The translations under genes were made by a program, and so were the position numbers. This document shows positions 13,490 to 23,756 of a DNA stretch of 64,000 nt, piece after piece (positions within the stretch are counted from its first letter, which is position 1; every line of letters starts with the position of its first letter). The stretch is from Paralvinella palmiformis (lineage: Eukaryota > Annelida > Polychaeta > Terebellida > Alvinellidae): positions 276,001 through 340,000 of the forward strand of contig JAODUP010000057.1 in NCBI GenBank assembly GCA_025642065.1, read 5' to 3'. The notes below the pieces were generated by a model. That model ran no database searches. It was given only the letters and a program-made list of their open reading frames with translations, and was not told the DNA's origin.

Positions 13490-13529
13490 TTTTGTTTGTT
13501 TGTTTGTTTGTTTGTTTGTTTGTTTGTTT
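13490..13529. repeat. (TTTG)n microsatellite
   Basis: About ten consecutive TTTG units just downstream on the plus strand of the tRNA-like fragment at 13368-13445. Confidence 0.95.
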
Positions 13530-13880
13530 CAACAAAGAGGTGACACAAAGCATCCGCGTATAAACACTTTCCGTGTACACTGGGGCCCCTACCTACACAA
13601 CCAGCCACAGGAATAAACATGTAAATAGTCGAGATCCGGACACATACATACACGTGAGGTTGTAGAGTTGACCGTAATATTACATCAGATACGAATGTCA
13701 ACGTCCACTTGTAATTTAGTAACAAATAGTTATAGTTTAGTATAGCATAGAAGTTATTTATTGACAGCAAGTCACGACATACATTGATTAGTATCGGGCC
13801 CCTATGCCCGTGAGGCCCCTGGGCAAGTGCCCAGCGTGCCCATGCGTTAAGACGGCTCTGGTACTCGGCCTCTAGCCAAC

Positions 13881-14504
13881 AGGATGCACGGACAAATGCT
13901 CACCAGACAAATGCTCACCAGACAAATGATCACCAGACAAATGCTCACCAGACAAATGCTCACAAATATAGTGAGAAATTGGACAAATGTCCACCAAGAA
14001 TAAAAATATTAAACTAAAACAATTATTATTTTTTAAATTAGTTTAGATTTCTATTTTTATAATATATAATTTTATATCATATAATTTTATAGTTTTAAAA
14101 TATTAAAGTATAATGTCAACATTTCCAAATATTATATTCCCAATACTAATATTTTTGTCGACTGATTATCAATTAAAGCAATAGATTTTAAATTAAAGTT
14201 CTTTTCTATAAGATTTAACTGAAGCCTTTAGAAACCATGTAAATCAAATACAATGATCAAAGTTCGTGTATGTTGATAATTAATTGATTCCTTTAGTGAA
14301 GCCATGTACGCTTTAGGTTACTTTATACACATATCATTAATTGTAATGTTTTATATTGTCTTTTATAAAAGTTTTTTTTATATAATATTCAGGGATTCGT
14401 TCATTGTAATCCTGATCCATAAAAATAAATAACCGGTACTAATAATGTCATTCTGGTAATATCATTTATGAATATTTTTATTGGTATAACATATCTGAAG
14501 CTTA

Positions 14505-14547
<43 letters not shown>

Positions 14548-15024
14548 CAAATTATTGCCGTGATGGAGGTTATAAAAATCCAGAAGATTGCAAAGAACAA
14601 CCGGATCAGATATGGGTGTGTGTTAAAACCCGTAGCAAAGGTTGCACGGATGCAGTGACTACTGATTCCGATGTGATAGATATTCGCTTATGTCATATAC
14701 ACGACGATTCTGCTGATGATGATGACGTCACCGTCAGTGTGGCCAAGGCACGAAGGAACTAGCTGTCCCGGATGTATTTACGTGTATAATATAGATGCTA
14801 GAATGTAAATACATGAAATTAATTCGTTTAATTTTGTCACCTATTTCTTTTTCCATCTATTTCTTTTTATTCTTGATGGGCATTTGTCTAATCTCCCACT
14901 TTATTGGCGAGCATTTGTCCGGTGGGCATTTGTCCGTTGGGCATTTGTCCGGTGGGCATTTGTCCGTTGGGCATTTGTCCGGTGGGCATTTGTCCGGTGG
15001 GCAATTGTCCGGTGGGCATTAGTC
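13881..15024. mobile_element. TIR DNA transposon with tandem-repeat ends and FLYWCH remnant
   Basis: The left end (13889-13963) is a tandem array of a 15-16 bp unit GACAAATGCTCACCA. The right end (about 14907-15023) is an array of the reverse complement, GGGCATTTGTCCGGT. The inverted similarity continues inside the arrays: left GTGAGAAATTGGACAAATG then CCACCAAGAATAAAAA mirrors right TTCTTGATGGGCATTTGTC, so these are true TIRs of over 120 bp. The interior is AT-rich with an (AT)n run at 14508-14543 and a FLYWCH-like coding remnant. No clear target-site duplication was found. FLYWCH fingers occur in Mutator-like transposases of animals, so a MULE-related non-autonomous copy is the working inference. 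Confidence 0.72.
14553..14762 (+). pseudogene. FLYWCH-type zinc-finger remnant
   Basis: An open frame of about 69 residues ends in TAG at 14760, with no usable start because an (AT)n tract abuts it upstream. It carries GGYKNPEDC, then IWVCVKTRSKGC, then LCHIH: the W-x-C-x(7)-C and H-x-H spacing of FLYWCH fingers, including the family-typical RSKGC. An acidic Asp run follows the HxH. It lies inside the tandem-ended TIR element, so it is most simply a relic of that element's transposase or DNA-binding protein. Family assignment is from motif spacing only. Confidence 0.6.
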
Positions 15025-15692
15025 CTACAACCATCTAACGGGAGGGAGAGTATTTTGTACGACTGACATGAGACGGTATCGCCATTTAAAAACTTGTTAA
15101 ACCACCACCGATGTGATGAGCCGAGAAATTAATCAATAAAAAAGGTACTTTAACCTCTATTCCTTGATACTAAACCTGACGTGATTTCACGACTGACTAT
15201 CTCTTATTTGCGTGACAATTTTGATATTTATTTCACTGATTCTTCATCACAATGTGTTAATTGAGTACATAGTAGAGTTCAGATTCGAATACCAGGCTGC
15301 TGTCAATCGTGTTAAATCTTTACTCGGCTGCGGGCAAGGCGAATCGTATATTGATGATTTTGATTATGAGATGTTAAATATATTATTAACAAATCTTTGC
15401 ACAGATTAAGTGGCCAAGTCGTGTGTATTATAGTTGTTTTATTTCATTATCCATTTGTGTTCCTACGTGTTCTTGTTATTATGTTGAATGTACTACCGTT
15501 TTGCTATCGTCTTAGCTATTAACCAACTTGCACATCACGTATACAGCCACGAATCTAGTATTTCGATTCATTTCTATAAACAGAGAAAACTAAATATTGA
15601 ACCGTTCATGTGGTTGTCGTTTCTGTGCTGAACTGATTAGATGGAGTAGTATATTTAAAGAAGGTTTGATACTCCAGGGAAAACTGCGGTGA
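15025..15692. other. intergenic, no feature recognised
   Basis: Unique-looking AT-rich sequence. A 65-codon open frame at 15212-15409 has no recognisable domain. Confidence 0.5.
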
Positions 15693-16022
15693 GGTCCGGT
15701 GGCCTAGCGGTTGAGCACCACCCAGCAAGAGGTCGAAACTTTTCCAGAGATTAATTTCTCGGCTCACAACATCGTGGGTGGTTGACCACGTTAAATGGCG
15801 CTGCCGTCTCCACTAAATTATTAAAAATAAAGGGGAGGTTAAAGACCCCATGAGGACATAAAACACTCTGGCAGTGACCACCCTCGGAGTATTTCGGCTC
15901 CATCTTTCCGTACTGCTCCCCTGTGAGTGGTGGGGGAGGGGTTTCTCAACCACTCCAACATAGAGACTGTGCTGAATAAGCCAGAGCCTGGGGATTCTCC
16001 CCGAAAAACGAAACAACAAACA
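15693..16022 (+). mobile_element. SINE family B, copy 2 (B box deleted)
   Basis: GGTCCGGTGGCCTAGCGG head followed directly by CAGCAAGAGGTCGAAAC, so about 35 bp including the B box are missing. The rest matches the family through GATTCTCCCCGAAAAACG. GGAAAACT occurs on both flanks (about 15678 and 16024), a likely target-site duplication. Confidence 0.85.
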
Positions 16023-17045
16023 AAGGAAAACTATTTGCACTAAGCAAAATGAGGACTGGGTGTGTGATATCTGCGCGGGCGCGCCCGCGCGTGTGCGATG
16101 AAAGAAACACCGTAGAATAAAGAGGTATGCAAATTCATAACACGTTATAGGTACAGCGATATAGCAAGTATATATATATCAAGGTGATATGGTACGCACA
16201 TGTTAACTCGATCGTTGCTAAACTATTAAACAACCCGCTACTGAAATAGGACTTCGGGAGTTCTCGCACCTTTTATCCTACTGTCTGTCATTTATTATTA
16301 ATCCAACATTAGCATATGACCATTTTTTAATCGATTTAGAAATAATTTATCAGAATCGTGTATCGTTTCAGTATTTAGTTTCGTCCAATTCTCCGCGGAT
16401 TATGATAATGAAGACAAACTCTCTTATCCGAGTAAACAATTAACAGATGTTCTTCGTGATGTTATTCATAATGGCCTATTTTTGCCGTTTTATATTGGTA
16501 TCGGTCAATAGCTGAATAAATCTGACGCTAATGTCGGATTGCGTTTACTGTACATCACTTCAGTATAACGTTCACCCAGATGTGTGTTTCCTATAGAGCC
16601 GGTGTTTACCCACTTTGTGTCTATGATCAGTGTATTGAATAGTGATCATTTGCAACCTTTAAATGTATTTTTTTTTAATTTTCTTAATTATAAGCTAACG
16701 CAGTTAGAACATCTTTGTTATTTTTAAACAAAATAAAAAACCCTTAATTTCTATAAATAATTTATTTACTCAGTACTTGAAAATGTAGCTTCCTGAAATA
16801 TCAACTGATATTGTGTTTCGAAAATTTGAAACGGATGTCTCAAGACGCCATTCCATATAAACATATAATACTGTACAGCGCCTCAGAACAGGGTTACCTG
16901 GTTCTGGCGCTATATAAACATGCATTATTATATATATTATTATAAACAGACTACAATTTGACCTTAAGTAGTATCTGGAATCCAGCTTTTTAGGTTTACT
17001 CATTTTGTTAAATCCCGTCAGGGGCAGTTCACGTAAAACATAGAG
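16023..17045. other. intergenic; possible retroposon 3' end at 16861-16955
   Basis: Mostly featureless AT-rich DNA. The stretch from CTGTACAGCGCCTCAGAACA through GGTTCTGGCGCTATATAAAC to ATTATTA runs resembles LINE 3' ends of invertebrates. This is a weak match from memory. Confidence 0.3.
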
Positions 17046-17046
17046 G

Positions 17047-17237
17047 GCGCCTCCGTGGTCTATTTGGTAGCGCGTTGGACCACAGATTGCTGCCACCTGA
17101 TTTCGAATCTCGGCGTTGGCATATCTGAAGGGTGTTTCATTTTTCACTTCGCTTCATTACCTTCGGAGGTCGCTCGGCCCATTTAGCCTCCCATGTGCAC
17201 AAAAGTGGCCGTAAAACGTCAATCATCATATCATCAC
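17047..17237 (+). mobile_element. SINE family A
   Basis: GCGCCTCCGTGGTCTATTTGG head, B box ATTTCGAATCTC, body GAAGGGTGTTTCATTTTTC, GGTCGCTCGGCCCATTTAGC and a GTAAAACGTCAATCATCATA tail. Confidence 0.88.
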
Positions 17238-17374
17238 ACAAACATAGTTTTTTTTCCTTCTAAACACTATTAAATTATGTTAACATTCATTTATATCGGC
17301 AACCACGCATCCGGACACAAAATATCATATTGTCTACTTCCGATAAGTCTATATAATGTACTGCATGTGCTTTG

Positions 17375-17480
17375 TGCGCCCCCATGGCCTAACTAGTAGC
17401 GCGGTTGGCCGCAGATCTGTAGCACCTGGGTTGGTTCAGCCCATTCAGCCCATCTTGTCGCACAAAACGGCAACGTTTAC
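17375..17480 (+). mobile_element. SINE family A, internally deleted
   Basis: A-box head GCCTAACTAGTAGCGCGGTT, then a jump from CACCTGGGTTGG to CCCATTCAGCCCATC and CACAAAACGGCAACGTTTAC. About 80 bp of body are lost. It ends about 100 bp before the CCAAT/TATA promoter motifs of the next gene. Confidence 0.75.
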
Positions 17481-17577
17481 ATCTGATTGTTCTATATTTA
17501 ATAGTATGCGTTTGTTCAAACGTTTCTTTATGGCTTCACGATGTCAATACAGTCATTCGAGTCTATAAGATCGTCAG

Positions 17578-17607
17578 CCAATCAGCGCGCTCGACCGACG
17601 TATAAAT
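17578..17607 (+). promoter_or_regulatory. CCAAT box and TATA box
   Basis: CCAAT at 17578-17582 (GCCAATCAG) and TATAAAT at 17601-17607, about 52 bp upstream of the ATG at 17653. The geometry fits a TATA promoter with a start site near 17630 and a very short 5' UTR. Confidence 0.5.
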
Positions 17608-17652
17608 GTTTGTCGGTGGCACTTCATTGGTGTATCGAATATTGGAGACGAT

Positions 17653-18051
17653 ATGGCCGCCGATAACACGGAGTCAATCACAATACGACGACGATACGCC
17701 TATTATCACCCGAACGAGCTTCTAGTTGATAATGTCAGCCTCCTAAAAGCAGCTATCGACCGCCAAGACAACAACTCGCCACTTACCGGAGAATGCCGTC
17801 CATGTTTGTGTGTCAAGTTACTCCACTCCGTGTAAACAGTACAGCGATACCAAGTACGTCGCTTCTGTCATGTCGCTCGCTAATTTTTTTTTTTTTTTAT
17901 TAGACGCAAGATTATCTGTCGGAAGATCAATGATGAGCGGAGCAATAAAACGATAACGTTACAGGAGCGGGCCGAAAACAAACACAAAGACGATCCGGAT
18001 TTCTTCGGGAACGGGCCGGACGTCGCGAAGCATTCTGGCCCGACGACTTAG
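17653..18051 (+). CDS. probable two-exon small protein, function unknown
   Basis: Exon 1 17653-17831 and exon 2 17904-18051 (TAG 18049), joined across a 72-nt intron; 108 residues. The donor is GTAAAC at 17832. The acceptor is unusually good: CGCTAAT branch-like sequence, 16 or more T, then ATTAG. The ATG context is GATATGG. Two other donors (17808, 17817) also keep frame with exon 2. The product is charged and hydrophilic, with no signal peptide or membrane segment. Exon 1 has IRRRYAYYHPNELLVDN and a Cys cluster CRPCLC; exon 2 has RKIICRKINDERSNK and ends DPDFFGNGPDVAKHSGPTT. I do not recognise the family. Support comes from promoter motifs, splice signals and balanced codon use, not homology. 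No AATAAA was found close downstream, which is a weakness. Confidence 0.5.
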
Positions 18052-18149
18052 CACGTTTATGAGAGCGGTGGCCACGCTGGCGGTGTTTTTATTTCCCATC
18101 GTTTGTATATACCATCCGTCGTCGTTTTCAGTGGTATCAAATCTCTCCC

Positions 18150-18240
18150 TCTCCCCCTCCGTACCACCCTCACTCTCCTCTCACTCCCCCCCCCCCAATC
18201 TGTCTCCCCCCCCCCTCTCTCTCTCTCTCTCTGACCTTTT
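18150..18240. repeat. polypyrimidine tract
   Basis: C- and CT-rich run with (C)n blocks and a terminal (CT)n. Low complexity; it generates a spurious Ser/Pro-rich open frame. Confidence 0.85.
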
Positions 18241-19151
18241 CGTATCTACTCGTTATTAACCTACCCACTCCCCGTTGCTCTCATACGATATGCGTCATGT
18301 GCGGGAACGATGAAACATAATATATCTCGCCATGAAAATCCCTTTCTCGCTATTCTCCGTGCCAATGCCTTTTCACCCCCCCCCCACACACACACCTTTT
18401 GTAAGCTTGACATATTAATGCTAATATTATTCTTTTTTTATCGTTTTAACAATGACTGAACACAGTTTAATATTTTTATATTTCAGTACCTAACTCTTTA
18501 TAAGGTATTAAGAGTCGTAATGGCCAGTCGTGTGTGGATTTTATTTAGGTGGCTGAACTGGCAACATCCGAATATCGTATGCGTATCATTATTGGATAAA
18601 GTTACACTCTATTTTAGCTTCTATTAAACAAAAACTGTTATTAAGCCTATAATTCATCCAGTAGACTGACACGGTGAAGACATTAGTTGCTGCCGATGGT
18701 CTGGTGATAACTTGGTATCCGAATAAGGTTTCACTATGAGCTGTCTAGGTCAATGGTAAACAACGAATTCACCAACCTAGACGTTGTTGTCGCATGCTAA
18801 TGTAGGTCATAGTTCAAACAGTAAGTGGCTTGGAAATATATGTGAACATACATATGTAAATCGGGTTCTTAAAGAAATGTATTGTGCAAATGTTAACAGT
18901 AGGTCTACACTCGGCCAGTTAAGCAGGTAAAAATATTAATGAATTCTGATAAAAATATAGATAACAAGGTGAAAAGAGGAGCTTGCTCCTACTGATGGCT
19001 ACTTGACACTTCAGTCCATATAACTAAGGGTGTAGAATGATTAAAAAAACTAATTTTAAATGGAAAATATCACCATCCCAACTAAAGTTTGCAGAAGTTT
19101 ATTTTGCGAAAACACATATTTGTTTTTATTTATATAAATTGGCATCTTTAC

Positions 19152-19155
<4 letters not shown>
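18241..19155. other. intergenic, no feature recognised
   Basis: AT-rich sequence downstream of the small gene. A good acceptor-like TTTTTATATTTCAG lies at about 18472-18485 but no following exon was recognised. Confidence 0.4.
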
Positions 19156-19197
<42 letters not shown>

Positions 19198-19384
19198 CGC
19201 CTCCGTGGTCTAACTGGTAGCGCGTTGGATCACAGATCATTACCACCTGAGTTCGAATCTCGGCGTGGGCATTTCTGAAGGGTGTTTCATCTTTGAATGC
19301 ACTTCATTACCTTTGGAGGTCGCTCGGCCCATTTAGCCTATCACGTGCACAAAAGTGGCCGTAAAACATCAACCATCACACACA

Positions 19385-19433
<49 letters not shown>
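19156..19433 (+). mobile_element. SINE family A flanked by (CA)n and (AT)n(AG)n
   Basis: The SINE occupies 19197-19376: GCGCCTCCGTGGTCTAACTGG, B box GAGTTCGAATCTC, GAAGGGTGTTTCATC, GGTCGCTCGGCCCATTTAGC. It is bordered on the left by (CA)n at 19156-19194 and on the right by CA, (AT)n and (AG)n to 19433. Confidence 0.9.
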
Positions 19434-20169
19434 AAACATTGGTCAATCATCATTGGTCTATTTAGAGCTAAGTGTAGATGTATAACTGACCAGGTACAAG
19501 TCGGTTGATGTTACCGCACTTATAATACACTTTGGTGTTGGATGGATTGTATTTCAAATCTAGTGGATGCTTTTAACAGACAAAGAAGCCGGATTTAAAT
19601 CAATCGGGGCTCGCACCTGCACAAAGTAATAGCTTCTTTGGCCACAATCATAAATCATACATAATATCCAGCGCTTACATCGGCCCTGCAAAACTGATCA
19701 GTCATCTGGTATCGCGATCTAGTCACATGATCTAGTCACATGATTTAGACCCTCGCCAGTTTAGAGCTCGCCAGTGATGAGCGATACTCAGGTACATCAG
19801 CGCAGTACTCGAATGTGAAGCACCCGGGGTCAAGGGTGTGGACACGGGGAATGGCTTTTCGGTGTTAGACCATATATTGGGCAGTTCACCTAGTTATATA
19901 CAAATCATAAACAACCAGTTTACGATCCGAATAGCATATCGTGGAAAACGTTGATGTTTTCAGAGTCGAGAGCGTTTCATGTAAACATTGTCAATTGAAC
20001 AATGAAAACATTGAAGCTGAAAACGAGGCTCACTGAAATCGAGTGGATAGAGAATAGCTTTCAAGTGAATTCGATCTTCAGATCTTCTCCGATCTCATTT
20101 GGGAACATAGCATAGCGAGAGTTAATAAAGATGACTATCAGAATTGTAAAATAATAAATATTTTTTTTA
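19434..20169. other. intergenic, no gene seen
   Basis: Contains a tandem GATCTAGTCACAT duplication at about 19716-19742. Otherwise nothing was recognised. Confidence 0.4.
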
Positions 20170-20450
20170 TTGTTTTGTGCATAGTGAGAATAATAGTGGC
20201 TGTACTCTTATTAGTATTAGTATGTTGTTGTTGTTGTTGTTATTGTTGTTGTCGTTGTGCTATCAGCAACAGCAGCAACAATAGTAGTGATGATGCTAGT
20301 GCCAGTAGTAGTAGTAGTAGTAATAGTAGTAGTAGTAGTAGCAGTAGTGGATGTAGAATGTAATGTAGACTATGATAAAGATGATAATTATGGTGATGAT
20401 GATGATGATGATGTTGAAGATGCTTAATGCGAAGTTCATTCATCATCTAA
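20170..20450 (+). repeat. GTT/AGT/GAT-rich dispersed repeat, copy 1
   Basis: A (GTT)n block, then CTATCAGCAACAGCAGCAAC, GCTAGTGCCAGTAGTAGTAG, an (AGT)n block, TATGATAAAGATGAT, a (GAT)n block and GCGAAGTTCATTCATCAT. The same ordered landmarks recur at about 30100-30700. This is therefore a dispersed element with internal microsatellites, not a chance microsatellite. Confidence 0.7.
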
Positions 20451-20636
20451 TATCCGGGGAGGCCACCGTAGTTCTGGTGCACGTGTTTCTCGTATCCACC
20501 AGACTAACTGATTGCATTTTACTGTCACCTTTACGTAACACCGGACTGGTTGACAAGAATCCGGAACATCTTGGCTATATAACACGGCGTGCTATAGCTC
20601 TGAACACAAAGATATAGGATCATATTATTAATGTAC

Positions 20637-20905
20637 TCCATTGCCTGCACCGGCCTCCAGTCAAGCAGAGAAACCATAACAATGGCTTTTCTTTGTCTAG
20701 CCTTCACCAGCCAGCCGGCTTCGAACTTCATCGGGGAAAGCATTTGAATGGAGAGCTCTGCTAGAAACTTACGATCTCCGCAGACAGACAATCCGCTTTT
20801 AGATGTTTCCAAAGTCCGTCCCTAAGAAGACGAGTGGACGACAACTTCTTCGCAGGCCCACCCCCCACCAACAGCTGGAACAGTCTGTCATTGAACAACC
20901 AGGCA
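20637..20905 (+). mobile_element. degenerate LINE reverse-transcriptase C-terminal remnant
   Basis: Conceptual fragments across frameshifts resemble the C-terminal end of non-LTR retrotransposon ORF2: LHxLxRPPVKQR near 20636 and FFAGPPPTNSWNSLSLNN near 20840-20895 (compare the family-typical AxPxxWNSLP). It is broken by stops and indels, and the clade is not determined. Confidence 0.45.
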
Positions 20906-20967
20906 TCTGAATGTTTTCATGTTTTAAATGGAGTCAAAATATACTTCTACGTCATATTTCACCAGAT

Positions 20968-21000
20968 TAATAATAATACTACTACTACTACTACTACTAC

Positions 21001-21050
<50 letters not shown>

Positions 21051-21097
21051 TAATTAGCACTGTACTATTTAATGTGTATAATATAATTCTCTTTCTT

Positions 21098-21142
<45 letters not shown>
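20968..21142. repeat. (ACT)n(AAT)n and (AT)n microsatellites
   Basis: AAT/ACT/AAT trinucleotides at 20968-21050, then (AT)n at 21100-21142. Confidence 0.95.
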
Positions 21143-21146
<4 letters not shown>

Positions 21147-21224
21147 TTATATATGTCAACTTTTACTGAGAATCATATTTAATTGTTTTTGCTGGTGACA
21201 ACACTTTAGTCCAATCATTGGTAT

Positions 21225-21281
21225 CAGTAGGAGTAGTAGTAGTAATGGTTGCTGTTGTTGTTGTTGTTGTTGTTGTTGTTG
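21225..21281. repeat. (AGT)n and (GTT)n microsatellite
   Basis: Short AGT run followed by a GTT run. Confidence 0.9.
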
Positions 21282-21282
21282 C

Positions 21283-22241
21283 AAGCTGAGTTGTTGGAAT
21301 CAGAGTATGATGTTGATTGACGTAACACCCGACACAAATCAACTTATTACGATTGACCACGAGCCAGATTAATTTATTCACATATTTATAAAGCCTTAAA
21401 ACTAAATATACATCGTTAGGTCGCTAGCGAAGCAATACAAACTGAACGAGTGTACAAGTTAAATCACTAAATATACAACAACCTGTATATGATGAAAAAT
21501 GGACTCAACATATACATAAACTCTCACTCCATGATTGCTGGCCCGCGCGTGTCTGTGTGTGTATTATGTACAAAAACAAATCGTTTCATAGATGCTTCCT
21601 TATAGGAGCCAGTCCTTCGGCCAGGTGTCCTTAGATCAGACCAGCGCCGAAGATCCCGATAGAAATCAGACTCTGGCAAAAATAATGGAACATCCCACGC
21701 GATTGCTAACCGGCTACAGACGCACGAAGTCGAATGCCTCGGCTAATACACAGATACAGCAAGTCGAGTGCTACTCTAGTATTCCCGTTTGTCGGCAGAT
21801 GGCAGTCCAGCCACACAACATCGGCATTAAAGGGAAGGATGGAGTGCGGCCCATCAACCCTTAAACCGAGTACTGCTGAAAATAAATAGCGTCTATTGTT
21901 TTGAAAATATTTAGTGTATTTTATACACATATTTGTTGTTGTGACAAAATACCTCGGACAGTTTAACATAACTGTCTCGTTTACATTCAGTCCAATGCTA
22001 GCTCGTAAAAACAACATTTTCTCTTTCTCCCCCCCCCCCTCTCTGTCTGTGCGTGCGTCATCTTAGGGACATTTTAAGGGCTTGGCACGACCAGAAATGG
22101 GCAGTTATGTTTGTAATCGTATATACTTTTTTCTCTCTCCAAAATTGATCGTCATCGAATAAGTATCTATAAAAATAAAATAAAAATTACATTTCCAATA
22201 TATTTCTCAAATAGTATTCCATAATTCTATTCTGTTATAGG
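21283..22241. other. region downstream of the GPCR (3' side)
   Basis: No gene seen. A 90-codon open frame at 21592-21864 has no recognisable domain. No clear AATAAA on the minus strand was found near the receptor stop codon. Confidence 0.4.
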
Positions 22242-23708
22242 CTAGACTTGGTCCTCTTCATTGTAGTCAATATTGGCCATACTTTCATTGTTACTCGACC
22301 GAGACCGACTAGATTTGGTTATCACGTGTTGTTTCCGATCCGGATTTTGCTCCAATCCACTCGACTTGGATGCCGACTTCGAAGATCTGGATTTCGACTT
22401 CGTCCGGGATTTCGTCGACACAATCACGCAGCGGCCGTTCTCTTCGACGTTCCTGTTCTCCACGTAAAATTCCATGAGCGTATTTTTCGTATCGCCGAAG
22501 CCCCCGGAATCCATCAGACAGCCGCATCTGCAGCCACTCCGGCAGGTCAGGATCCTGGCGACCGAGTGACGAAAGGCGCGCGCGCACAAGCTGTAGAGCG
22601 CGAAGTTAATGCTATAGTTCAGGTAGTACGGCACCGAGGCGGCGTACTTGGCGGCGAAGAGATCCCACCGGATCCGTCCGGAGTCGCCGGACTGCTGCGA
22701 TATCTGGGCGTGCTGGATGAAGAGCAGGAACCACGCTATGCAGTAGGGAGCGTTCAGGATGACGAACGTCGTCGACACGACCAGCAGCAGCGTGGCGACG
22801 TTCAGATCCCGACAGGCCTTCGCCGACGTCTGGCGCGTGCCGCGGAAGCGGAGGTTCTTCGGCGTGAAGAGCCGCTTCCGCTGGTAGACCTTGTGCAGCA
22901 TGAACATGTTCAGCGTGCAGACGATCAGGATCGGGACGACGATCGAGCCGAAGACGAGAAACACGATGTTGAAGACCAGATAGACGCCGGCCCGGTGGGG
23001 CAGCACGTCGCACTCCTCCCCGTAGGGCGCCTTCACGACGCCGATCGTGAAGATCGTATACGACGTGACGAAGACGCAGGCCAGACATTCGCAGAGGATC
23101 ACCTTGCGCGCGTGCGCCGTCGTGCTGAGCGCGGCTCGCCTCAGCGGGAAGACGACCCCGATGAACCGTTCGATGGTGAACGTCATGACGAGCCAGGCAG
23201 AAAGCAGCCGGCTGACGTAGGAGAAGTGCGTCACGACGACGCAGAGCGCGTGGCTGCTCTTCACGATCGGGACGTCGATCCGGCGATCCTTCAGCCAGTA
23301 CTCGGTCATGATGGTCAGCAGCGAGAGGTCGTCGGAGACGGCCAACGCCGCCAGGTACCAACTGGCCGCGCGCATCCTCAGCGGCTTACTCATGAAGACG
23401 AAGATGGAGAGCGTGTTACAGATCAGGCCGAAAGGGATGATCAGCGCCAAGCTGTAGAAGACGACGCCCCGACTGACGTCGACGTAGTACGGCTGTTCGG
23501 CGGCCGTCGCCGACGCCGCCGTCGTCACGTTGCTCCGATTGACGTCGAGTAGTTGGTAGGACACCGTCAATTCGTCGAGCGAGCCGACGTTCGATCTGAC
23601 GTAGGACGAACGTTCCAACATCGGTCGTTCCAAGGTCAACGAACGGCTCTCGTTGATGACTATTTCTGATATGTCACCGCCGCTGAATGAAGTGAACGAG
23701 GAAGCCAT
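22242..23708 (-). CDS. class A (rhodopsin-like) GPCR, orphan neuropeptide-type
   Basis: Single-exon receptor of 488 residues with ATG at 23708-23706. The frame stays open a little further upstream but only with an Arg-rich stretch and no ATG. Seven hydrophobic segments fall at about 81-106, 115-139, 152-179, 202-225, 242-268, 303-330 and 354-376. Landmarks: Asn98 in TM1, LAVSD in TM2, Cys156 (TM3) paired with Cys233 (ECL2), ERF at 180-182 in place of DRY, Pro259 in TM5, LNAPY in TM6, NFALY at 368-372 in place of NPxxY. N-terminal sequons at about residues 19, 57 and 60. The tail has a Cys cluster (CRSGCRCGC, possible palmitoylation) and Ser/Lys/Arg repeats suitable for phosphorylation. Overall it resembles lophotrochozoan FMRFamide/TRH-like peptide receptors; the ligand is unknown. 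The coding sequence is much more GC-rich than its surroundings. Confidence 0.92.
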   Translation of the reverse strand: MASSFTSFSGGDISEIVINESRSLTLERPMLERSSYVRSNVGSLDELTVSYQLLDVNRSNVTTAASATAAEQPYYVDVSRGVVFYSLALIIPFGLICNTLSIFVFMSKPLRMRAASWYLAALAVSDDLSLLTIMTEYWLKDRRIDVPIVKSSHALCVVVTHFSYVSRLLSAWLVMTFTIERFIGVVFPLRRAALSTTAHARKVILCECLACVFVTSYTIFTIGVVKAPYGEECDVLPHRAGVYLVFNIVFLVFGSIVVPILIVCTLNMFMLHKVYQRKRLFTPKNLRFRGTRQTSAKACRDLNVATLLLVVSTTFVILNAPYCIAWFLLFIQHAQISQQSGDSGRIRWDLFAAKYAASVPYYLNYSINFALYSLCARAFRHSVARILTCRSGCRCGCLMDSGGFGDTKNTLMEFYVENRNVEENGRCVIVSTKSRTKSKSRSSKSASKSSGLEQNPDRKQHVITKSSRSRSSNNESMANIDYNEEDQV

Positions 23709-23756
23709 GACCGAATGGCGCCTCCTCTCCCTCCGCCTCCTCCCCCTCCTCCTCAA

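Noticed and set aside
15212..15409. 65-codon frame with VNRVKSLLGCGQGESY
   Set aside because: Looks faintly coding but has no splice, promoter or domain support.
18059..18259. Ser/Pro-rich frame after the small gene
   Set aside because: Mostly a CT/C polypyrimidine tract; begins after the stop codon of the better-supported exon.
22612..23361. 249-codon second minus-strand frame within the GPCR
   Set aside because: Alternative frame of the same gene; His/Arg/Pro-rich and without motifs.
22248..23552. 434-codon open frame on the + strand opposite the GPCR
   Set aside because: Antisense shadow of a GC-rich coding sequence; Arg/Asp/Glu-rich with no domain, while the minus strand shows a full seven-helix receptor.
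23709..23756. N-terminal Arg-rich extension of the GPCR
   Set aside because: It has no ATG (it begins at TTG); the first in-frame ATG is at 23708.
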